Source: an uncultured Pirellulaceae bacterium (GTDB lineage Bacteria > Planctomycetota > Planctomycetia > Pirellulales > Pirellulaceae). From it: 5,684 nucleotides of DNA. The position numbers and the translations under genes are program-made. Numbering within the stretch: the stretch's first letter is position 1; every line of letters begins with the position of its first letter. The DNA lies in assembly GCA_934255105.1 (NCBI GenBank), contig CAKQNH010000370.1, positions 1 through 5,684 on the forward strand, written 5' to 3'. The notes beneath the pieces were generated by a model that was given only the letters and a program-made list of their open reading frames with translations, made no database searches and had not been told where the DNA came from. Below, one piece after another: positions 1-5,101 of the stretch.

Positions 1-351
1 GCCTATCTAGGCGGCCCCGTCGTCTATCACTGCTGGGCCACTTGGTGCGAAGGCTGCAAAGCCGAAATGCGAGCATTGAACGAACTGAAATCCAAATACG
101 CAAAAACCAAACTGCAAGTCGTCGGAATCAACTTCGACAGCAATGCCGATTTGGCCAAAGCCTACTTGCGCGAAAACCGCTACGACTGGATCCAACTACA
201 CGACCAAGGTGGTCTCGAAAGCGATCTGGCCGTGAGCTATGGCATCTTGACGCTGCCCTTCAACGTGGTCGTCGACAAGACCGGCAAGGTGGTCTCCACC
301 GGTGTCCACTGGACCGAGCTCGATAGCGTTATCGAAGATCTAGTGAAGTAG
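1..351 (+). CDS. Thioredoxin-fold protein (TlpA/AhpC-TSA-like), C-terminal part
   Basis: The reading frame is open from the first base, so the start lies upstream; 116 residues are visible. The active-site motif WCEGC sits at visible residues 15-19 (Cys16 and Cys19) after the usual CWAT strand end. Further along are VVGINFDSN (the strand after helix 1, typical of TlpA/AhpC-TSA proteins) and GILTLPFNVVVDKTGKVV, where Pro86 is the expected cis-proline facing the CxxC and the DKTGKVV hairpin is characteristic of the family. Such proteins reduce or exchange disulfides, mostly outside the cytoplasm. In planctomycetes they are often the C-terminal domain of a longer secreted protein, so the missing N-terminal part could hold a signal peptide or extra domains. 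The domain appears complete at its C terminus and is followed by an intrinsic terminator, so this is the last gene of its transcript. The fold is well supported; the specific partner is unknown. Confidence 0.9.
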   Translation, partial: AYLGGPVVYHCWATWCEGCKAEMRALNELKSKYAKTKLQVVGINFDSNADLAKAYLRENRYDWIQLHDQGGLESDLAVSYGILTLPFNVVVDKTGKVVSTGVHWTELDSVIEDLVK

Positions 352-379
352 TCTCTCAGCGAAATACCTTTACGGTAGC

Positions 380-396
380 TCGACCACATCGGTCGA
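380..396 (+). other. Small hairpin upstream of the terminator
   Basis: TCGACC at 380-385 pairs perfectly with GGTCGA at 391-396 around a 5-nt loop (ACATC). It lies between the stop codon of the thioredoxin-like gene and the terminator stem. It may stabilise the 3' end of the transcript or be chance; a 6-bp stem alone is weak evidence. Confidence 0.3.
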
Positions 397-409
397 CCAA
401 CACCATCGA

Positions 410-438
410 GGGCGAGCCTAAGGGCTCGCCCTTTTTTT
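410..438 (+). terminator. Intrinsic (Rho-independent) terminator of the thioredoxin-like gene
   Basis: A perfect 9-bp GC-rich stem, GGGCGAGCC (410-418) and GGCTCGCCC (423-431), closes a 4-nt loop and is followed at once by seven T (432-438). It lies 58 nt after the stop codon. The T run exists on the + side only, so it should act mainly on rightward transcription. The hexamer array starts 26 nt after the T run. Confidence 0.92.
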
Positions 439-464
439 GTGCTTGCGCTGAAAGCCGAATTTCG

Positions 465-716
<252 letters not shown>

Positions 717-718
717 TG

Positions 719-794
719 CTTAAGTTTAAGTTGGAGTTGGAGTTGGAGTTGGAGTTGGAGTTGGAGTTGGAGTTGGAGTTGGAGTTGGAGTTGG
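719..794. repeat. Second hexanucleotide array, TTGGAG type, 10 perfect units
   Basis: Positions 731-790 are ten exact copies of TTGGAG. Two degenerate units precede them (CTTAAG at 719-724 and TTTAAG at 725-730) and a partial TTGG follows. The array adjoins the TACTCG/TGCTCG array with no spacer, but the motif is unrelated and its strand composition is opposite: the + strand here is G/T-rich with no C, while the first array is C-rich. The + strand has GG runs every 6 nt, which could form two-layer G-quadruplexes. The perfect units suggest it is younger than the first array, or still changing in length. Confidence 0.95.
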
Positions 795-982
795 CTGGTA
801 ACTTGGAGCTACTTAGGACGAATAAACGCATCGATTGACTCGCGGCATTGCGGATACCACGCGGTTAAAAAACTGCAGATGATTCGACGCACAACGCCCC
901 CATCCTTGTGGTAAACTGAGGAGCTTGGTCGTCAAGCCTACTATCCCGCCCCCCCTCAACCCCTACCCAAAGAGACCCTGCC
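795..982 (+). other. Leader region upstream of the phosphodiesterase gene
   Basis: This finishes the 631-bp gene-free stretch that begins at 352. No convincing coding frame or RNA gene is visible. A TTGACT at 835-840 resembles a -35 box but has no good -10 at 16-18 bp. A TG-G-TAAACT at 909-917 resembles an extended -10 without a matching -35. A promoter must lie here or in the arrays, because the upstream transcript is terminated at 438, but I cannot place it. The last 40 nt are C-rich (see the quadruplex entry). Confidence 0.5.
945..968 (-). other. G-quadruplex motif (minus strand) just before a start codon
   Basis: On + there are four C runs: CCC (945-947), seven C (949-955), CCCC (960-963) and CCC (966-968), with spacers of 1, 4 and 2 nt. 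The minus strand therefore meets the standard rule of four G3+ runs with loops of 1-7 nt. It is the template strand of the phosphodiesterase gene and ends 14 nt before its ATG. On the mRNA the same stretch is C-rich and unstructured. An effect on transcription or replication is inference. Confidence 0.7.
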
Positions 983-1942
983 ATGCATTGCAAAATCGCC
1001 AGCTACTGGACGCTCGCCGCAGTCCTCGCGCTACCCCTGGCCGTCGCCCAAAACGCGGCAACTCAGCAAGCCACCGCCCAAGAAGCGACACCGCGAGTGC
1101 TGGTCATCGGCATCGATGGTTGCCGCCCCGATGCGTTGAAAGCTGCCAGGACGCCCAATATAGATTCACTGATCGAAGCTGGAATCCTGTTCGAAGGAAC
1201 AGATATTCGCAAACCCCACGCGACCGACAAGGCCGATACGATCAGTGGCCCAGGCTGGTCCAATCTGCTGACCGGCGTCTGGCCAGACAAACATAACGTA
1301 TTGGACAATAAATTCACGGAGCCCAACTACGAGCGTTACCCACACATGTTCGCGCGCTTAAAAGAGGCTCGCCCGACAGCGGTCACGGCTTCGTTCTCGA
1401 CGTGGCCACCTATCGAAGACAAGATCGTCTCCGCCGCCGATGTGTCGCGCAATTTCAGTGGTGACAAGGGCTACGGCGGCAATGACCGCGCCGCCGCTGA
1501 GGCTTGCGCTGAGTACCTGAAGACTGCCGACGCCGACCTGGTGTTTTGCTACCAAGGAAGCGTGGACGGCACTGGACACAAGCACGGTTTTCACCCCACG
1601 GTGCCCGAGTATATCGCCGCCATCGAGACGGTCGATGCCAACGTCGGCGAACTAATCTCAGCGATAAAATCGCGGCCAAATTTTGACAAAGAAGATTGGA
1701 TCACCATCGTCTGCACCGATCACGGCGGCAAAGGAACGACTCACAGCAACGGTGTTGACGTCCCCGAAATCCGCACGATTTTTCTCATCGTCAGCGGGCC
1801 GTCTGCCAAGCGAGGCACATCCGACAAACCGACTTGGCAAGTCGACGTGGCACCCACTGTGTTAACCCACCTCAACGCGTCCATCTCGCCAGAATGGGGA
1901 CTCGACGGCCAGGCAGTGGGGCTGAAGAAGACCGACAAGTAA
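983..1942 (+). CDS. Secreted alkaline-phosphatase-superfamily phosphodiesterase (NPP-like)
   Basis: 319 aa. Residues 1-22 form a signal peptide (hydrophobic run about 10-21, AVA before Q23), so the enzyme should act outside the cytoplasm. The core matches the type I phosphodiesterase/nucleotide pyrophosphatase branch: IGIDGCRPDAL with metal ligand Asp45, then TPNIDSLIEAG, then SGPGWSNLLTGVWPDKH. Aligned on the shared TG, Ser88 takes the place of the catalytic Thr of the TFPN motif in nucleotide pyrophosphatases and is my candidate nucleophile. The other metal ligands are Asp195 and His199 in VDGTGH, Asp246-His247 in CTDHGG, and His254. VAPTVL near the C terminus is also usual for the superfamily. 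The ATG at 983 is chosen for the signal peptide; only a weak purine stretch (AAAGAGA, 969-975) precedes it. It is a single gene with its own leader, converging on the VWA genes. The metals are expected to be two Zn ions. The substrate is unknown: phosphodiester, phosphonate or sulfate ester are all possible. Confidence 0.9.
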   Translation: MHCKIASYWTLAAVLALPLAVAQNAATQQATAQEATPRVLVIGIDGCRPDALKAARTPNIDSLIEAGILFEGTDIRKPHATDKADTISGPGWSNLLTGVWPDKHNVLDNKFTEPNYERYPHMFARLKEARPTAVTASFSTWPPIEDKIVSAADVSRNFSGDKGYGGNDRAAAEACAEYLKTADADLVFCYQGSVDGTGHKHGFHPTVPEYIAAIETVDANVGELISAIKSRPNFDKEDWITIVCTDHGGKGTTHSNGVDVPEIRTIFLIVSGPSAKRGTSDKPTWQVDVAPTVLTHLNASISPEWGLDGQAVGLKKTDK

Positions 1943-1944
1943 CG

Positions 1945-2886
1945 CTACCCGCCTTGGACGGGAGTAAAAGTGCCGCCGTTATCCGCAGCGATTTTCTGCA
2001 GAGCCCACCAGCCCTCGCGACTAAATAGCGAGATCGTATGGATGGGAATCTGCCGACTGGTCGAATCCGCCGCATTGAGCATCTGCAGCATCAACACGGA
2101 TTGGTCCTGGATCTCTCCGTCGGACAGCAGAAATATCGCGTCGGGATTGAGCTGCAGGGCCACCTGCAACGCCTCCCCAGGCATGGTGGCCTTCCCCAGC
2201 GTGCGACTGGCCAGCCAATTGCGGACTGCCCGCGACGACTTGTCTGTCTTGACCACATATTTAATTCGGTGCGGTGGGAGATTGAACAGAAAAGTAGTTT
2301 GGTAATCGAAACAGATGACAAAAAACTCTTGATTCGGCTCAAGCTGTTCAATGCTTTTGAGGAGCTGGGTGCAAGCCGCCGACCAGCGCGGGCCAGTCAT
2401 GCTACTGGAGCTATCCATCACGTATACGAAGCGATCGCCGTAGGCCCGGCTGCCAAAGAAACTAGCACCACGCCCATATCCTCGCTCCTCCAGCACCTGA
2501 CTGGAATCGGAGGCTACGCCGCTGGTCGAGGACGCCAGTGCAGCCGACGCGAGATCGACCATCAATCGATTTGACGGCAGATCGCCGGGCGTCGGCAACA
2601 CGCTATCGAGTTTGACATTCAGCGAGATCTCTGGGCTAGCCTGCGGTGCCGGAGATGATTCGGCTTGAGGCTCGACGTCGAACGTCTGCACCATATCCAG
2701 GGCTACACTCTCCGACTCCCCGACATCGGCCCTCAGCAACAACCCCTGGCTGGAGGTGCCCGTCGAGTAGACCCAGCAAGCGAGCAGCAAAAAAAGCCCC
2801 ACATGCGCCACCAGGCTGATCAGAAACGCCACGAGATTCCCCGCATTGCGATCGAAAGGCGTGGTGTTTTCGTGCACAGGTGACAT
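1945..2886 (-). CDS. Membrane-anchored VWA-domain protein, short paralogue
   Basis: 313 aa. A 16-residue N terminus is followed by one transmembrane helix (about 18-40). Next is an Ala/Ser/Pro-rich linker to about 140 and a C-terminal VWA domain (about 142-313). The domain opens with SFFGSRAYGDRFVYVMDSS. The MIDAS metal site looks complete: Asp158, Ser160 and Ser162 (DSSSS), Thr234 in the TMPGEAL loop, and Asp256 in LLSDGE. VWA domains of this kind bind proteins through a divalent metal. With a short N terminus inside, the domain should face the periplasm. The ATG is preceded by GGAGG (2899-2903), 12 nt away, a rather long spacing. The gene lies 108 bp downstream of its longer paralogue on the same strand, probably co-transcribed; a TATACT at 2922-2927 (minus) could allow a separate start, but no -35 is visible. 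Its stop is 2 bp from the stop of the convergent phosphodiesterase gene. The family call is firm, the role unknown. Confidence 0.88.
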   Translation of the reverse strand: MSPVHENTTPFDRNAGNLVAFLISLVAHVGLFLLLACWVYSTGTSSQGLLLRADVGESESVALDMVQTFDVEPQAESSPAPQASPEISLNVKLDSVLPTPGDLPSNRLMVDLASAALASSTSGVASDSSQVLEERGYGRGASFFGSRAYGDRFVYVMDSSSSMTGPRWSAACTQLLKSIEQLEPNQEFFVICFDYQTTFLFNLPPHRIKYVVKTDKSSRAVRNWLASRTLGKATMPGEALQVALQLNPDAIFLLSDGEIQDQSVLMLQMLNAADSTSRQIPIHTISLFSREGWWALQKIAADNGGTFTPVQGG

Positions 2887-2938
2887 CGTGGTAACTATCC
2901 TCCGTAAAAGTCTTAAACTCCAGTATACAAGTCCAAAA

Positions 2939-2964
2939 CCAAAAGTCTTGGCGACTTCCGCTAC
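2939..2964 (-). repeat. Hairpin (REP-like) repeat copy between the two VWA genes
   Basis: Read on minus, this 26-nt element matches the copy beginning at 5186 on + at 25 of 26 positions. It forms a stem of CGGAAGTC with GACTTTTG around loop GCCAA (8 pairs, two of them G-T). The only difference from the 5186 copy turns a G-C pair into G-U, so pairing is kept. It lies in the 108-bp gap of the presumed VWA operon and, in the sense direction, is followed by a T-rich stretch, so it could act as a weak terminator/attenuator or mRNA-stabilising element. AAAAGTCTT (+ strand) also occurs at 2906-2914, perhaps a decayed second copy. Confidence 0.85.
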
Positions 2965-2994
2965 AAAATGCGTCGCGGTGTGGTCATTGCCCGT

Positions 2995-4752
2995 TCATCG
3001 CCGCGGGTCGGGAACGTAAATAAAGTGGCCTGCGTTCTCTGCGGCGAGCTGCTTGAGCATCGCTTGCCCATCCAGCGAATAAAAAGCGATCGTGTGGACG
3101 GGGACTCGGACCTGCTCTCCCGCGATGAAATCGCTAATCCTATTGCGTTCACGCAGAAATCCGGCCACATCGACGCTCGTCACTCCGTCGGTCAGCAAGT
3201 AGATCGCATCGGGCTCTTTGTCGATCGCCATGGCCAGCGCGTCATTGGGAGGTGCCCCGATGCCAATCCGCAGCGTGTCGAGCCAGCGACGCGTGTGAGC
3301 CAAATTCTCACGGGTGGCATACAAGGCTGCTGGGGCCGGATCCTTTTCGCCCGGCAATGGAATCGCACTCAGCTCGCGGTTGAAGAAGATGATGTAGAAA
3401 CGCTGCTTCTCAGTCAGCGACGCCAAGGACTTGAGCAATTCGAATCTAGCCGCTTCCCACGGCCCATTGCGCATACTGCCTGAGCCGTCGATCACATAGC
3501 AAAAGCAATTGCCGCTGGCGGCCGCTCCAAAAAAAGTAGTGCTGCTCTGAATGAGCTTCAGTGCGCCCGAGTGAGCGGATAGCAGGCTCTGGCTGGGCAA
3601 GCCACTGGCCAGCGGTGCAGCCAGTTCAGTCAGCGTCGAACCAACATCGCTTGAAACTTGACTGAGCGACTGCGACACGTCGAACGCTTCCTGCGTGGCA
3701 CTATCTTCGGCCGGCTGTTCGGGACTGCTCAGCTCCATCGGCTGGCTAACTTCCAACGCTTGGGGAAGCCATTCCACTGGGTTAGCCTGCAGTGCCAAAC
3801 TTGCCGGCGGCTGGGGCGGACGCAACGTCATCCACGCCAGCAACAGCAGTAGCACCCCGTGCGCCAGCATGCTCAGCAGCGCGCCGCGCCCGCGCCACGC
3901 TCTCATCCGCTGCTGATGCTGCAACTGCTGTTCTTTAATCACCTGCTTTTTTTCAATGTGGCTCGACGCTCCGCCGTCGGTCCCCCCTACCCTCTTCCCT
4001 TTCCCCTTCCCTCTCTCAGCTTGCAACTGCCTCTCTTTAACCAACGGCTGTTCTTCAATGTGGCTCGACGCTCCGCCGTCGGTCCCCCCTACCCTCTCCC
4101 CTGCCCACTTCTCCTCTTCCACCTGACGATCTCTCGCCTGCACAGAACCAGTTCTCAGCCTCTCCGCCTGCTCGTGCAAACGAGCTCTGGCCGGGGCGAG
4201 CAGCGACTGCCAGTCGTTCAACCCGCCTGGCAGACGACCGCCAGTGGGCACCGCGGCCCGCAGCAACTCATCGACGCTACCATCGGCGTTGTCTCGCAAG
4301 CGCGGCCCACTCCCCATGCTCGAGGCCGAATCGCATCGCAGGGGACCTTCAGAAAGTGGCCAAGCATCGGCGGGTAGATAGCCAGGGGAACAATCAGTTG
4401 GATATTCTACTGCTGGATATTCTACTGCTGGATATTCATATTCTGCGCCAGTATATTCCGCTGCATGGATGCGCAACCAGCGCTGCAAACGCGACGACTC
4501 TCCCGCCTGAGCCTCCCCCAGCAGTATTCGCAGTTCGGCGCACTGCGCTTCGGCCCGGGCAGCGGCGGCCTGTCGCGATAGCAGCGACAGCACTAGTGTG
4601 CCACGCGCCACCACAGCACTTGTCGTTCGGCCCTGCGCAGCTTCTGAAGCAGACGGCTGCACGCTGCTTCGATACACGTCATCCGCTGGCACCGTTTCAG
4701 GCGCGTGTTGATTGGCATTCGTATGCGAGTCATAGCTGGTCGGATCCGTCAT
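2995..4752 (-). CDS. Membrane-anchored VWA-domain protein, long paralogue with altered MIDAS
   Basis: 585 aa. The order is a long hydrophilic, partly helical N-terminal region (1-285), one transmembrane helix (about 289-310) preceded by the Arg-rich RMRAWRGRG, a Pro/Ser/Gln-rich linker, and a C-terminal VWA domain (about 405-585). The positive charge before the helix puts the N-terminal region in the cytoplasm and the VWA domain outside. The domain aligns with its neighbour: TFFGAAASGNCFCYVIDGS, MIDAS Asp422-Ser424-Ser426, LLTDGV with Asp522, and PVHTIAFYS matching PIHTISLFS. The MIDAS Thr is replaced by Ala500 (GAPPNDAL against ATMPGEAL), which should weaken or change metal binding. The N-terminal region holds an EYPAV repeat (about 106-118) and two tandem 34-residue repeats (about 210-277) containing RVGGTDGGASSHIE. 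The start is well set by GAGGTG (4757-4762), 4 nt before the ATG. It is the first gene of the probable operon and divergent from the last gene of the window. The function is unknown. Confidence 0.88.
   Translation of the reverse strand: MTDPTSYDSHTNANQHAPETVPADDVYRSSVQPSASEAAQGRTTSAVVARGTLVLSLLSRQAAAARAEAQCAELRILLGEAQAGESSRLQRWLRIHAAEYTGAEYEYPAVEYPAVEYPTDCSPGYLPADAWPLSEGPLRCDSASSMGSGPRLRDNADGSVDELLRAAVPTGGRLPGGLNDWQSLLAPARARLHEQAERLRTGSVQARDRQVEEEKWAGERVGGTDGGASSHIEEQPLVKERQLQAERGKGKGKRVGGTDGGASSHIEKKQVIKEQQLQHQQRMRAWRGRGALLSMLAHGVLLLLLAWMTLRPPQPPASLALQANPVEWLPQALEVSQPMELSSPEQPAEDSATQEAFDVSQSLSQVSSDVGSTLTELAAPLASGLPSQSLLSAHSGALKLIQSSTTFFGAAASGNCFCYVIDGSGSMRNGPWEAARFELLKSLASLTEKQRFYIIFFNRELSAIPLPGEKDPAPAALYATRENLAHTRRWLDTLRIGIGAPPNDALAMAIDKEPDAIYLLTDGVTSVDVAGFLRERNRISDFIAGEQVRVPVHTIAFYSLDGQAMLKQLAAENAGHFIYVPDPRR
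3982..4011 (-). other. G-quadruplex motif in the coding strand of the long VWA gene (copy 1)
   Basis: The + strand runs are C6 (3982-3987), C3 (3990-3992), C3 (3997-3999), C4 (4003-4006) and C3 (4009-4011), separated by 2, 4, 3 and 2 nt. On minus, the coding strand, these are five G runs, so both the DNA and the mRNA meet the standard quadruplex rule. The stretch encodes the GKGKGKRVGG part of the 34-residue repeat. Confidence 0.75.
4084..4106 (-). other. G-quadruplex motif in the coding strand of the long VWA gene (copy 2)
   Basis: This is the counterpart in the second repeat copy: C6 (4084-4089), C3 (4092-4094), C4 (4098-4101) and C3 (4104-4106) on +, with spacers of 2, 3 and 2 nt. That gives four G runs in the mRNA. 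The four-run rule is met in both copies although the sequences outside the 49-bp core differ. Confidence 0.72.
4400..4437 (-). repeat. 15-bp minisatellite coding for EYPAV
   Basis: GGATATTCTACTGCT occurs at 4400-4414 and 4415-4429, with a partial third copy (GGATATTC) at 4430-4437. On minus it encodes tandem EYPAV pentapeptides in the N-terminal region of the long VWA protein. The two copies are identical at DNA level, so the duplication is recent or unit number varies. Confidence 0.92.
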
Positions 4753-5101
4753 GCATCACCTCACAGTGCAACCACTCGCTCAGTAGCACTTGCTTCAAAT
4801 CCAATACTACCTCTAGCGGGTTTACCTCTAAGTGTCAGAAATCTTTCGCCCTCAGTCAATCAATTTTCTGCAATGGTCAAAAAATAATCGGCGGCTTCGC
4901 AACCACCCTCCCTCAGATCTCCAATGCTTGCAATTGGGATTGATCTTGGCTTGTCTCACGTCGATAGCCTATAGTCGCCGACAGCTCTTAATTTCGTTAT
5001 CTGACTTGGCCGTAGATACTCAAGTTTTCCCTCCAAGTTATGCATGATGCGCACAGCCAAATAATCAAGGTTGAGATGAAGTGTTAGTTACCCAGGATCG
5101 C
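4753..5101. other. Divergent intergenic region between the long VWA gene and the last gene
   Basis: 349 bp without a supported gene, more AT-rich than its surroundings, which suits a two-way promoter region. The visible items are the ribosome binding site of the VWA gene (4757-4762), a direct repeat TACCTCTA at 4808-4815 and 4823-4830 (15-bp period, a possible operator), a CCAAT/ATTGG inverted pair at 4921-4937, and a possible + promoter listed separately. I could not place a -35/-10 pair for the VWA direction. Reading frames across it have no ribosome binding site or family features. Confidence 0.55.
4946..4975 (+). promoter_or_regulatory. Possible sigma-70-type promoter for the last gene
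   Basis: TTGGCT (4946-4951) and TATAGT (4970-4975) are separated by 18 bp. The -10 matches the consensus at 5 of 6 positions, the -35 is weaker. It would give a leader of roughly 120 nt. Planctomycete promoters often differ from the E. coli consensus, so this is only a candidate. Confidence 0.25.

Larger units (their letters stand above)
3921..4124 (-). repeat. In-frame 102-bp tandem duplication in the long VWA gene
   Basis: Copies at 3921-4022 and 4023-4124 are offset by exactly 102 bp (34 codons). The core, 3952-4000 against 4054-4102, differs at one base in 49 (3996/4098), while the flanking parts of each copy have diverged much more. Each core carries a small hairpin (CGACG, 6-nt loop, CGTCG; 3964-3979 and 4066-4081) next to a long C-rich tract. 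The product is two tandem repeats with RVGGTDGGASSHIE set between Lys/Glu/Gln-rich segments. Confidence 0.93.

Noticed and set aside
925..1296. Open frame overlapping the phosphodiesterase start, with GAGGAG at 918-923
   Set aside because: The purine box is too close to its TTG, the product has no family features, and the overlapping frame encodes the signal peptide and metal-binding motifs.
1948..1962. CCCG/CGGG stem near the convergent stops as a terminator
   Set aside because: Only 4 bp with a 7-nt loop and no T run on either strand; it lies within the VWA coding sequence.
2968..3483. Rightward open frame opposite the long VWA gene
   Set aside because: It is antisense to clear VWA motifs (MIDAS, LLTDG), lacks family features, and reflects the high-GC codon pattern of the real gene.
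3859..4943. Rightward open frames (3859-4377 and 4356-4943) opposite the N-terminal part of the VWA gene and into the intergenic region
   Set aside because: The opposite strand has the convincing Shine-Dalgarno, transmembrane segment and VWA domain in one continuous 585-codon frame; repeated motifs in these frames only mirror the duplication.
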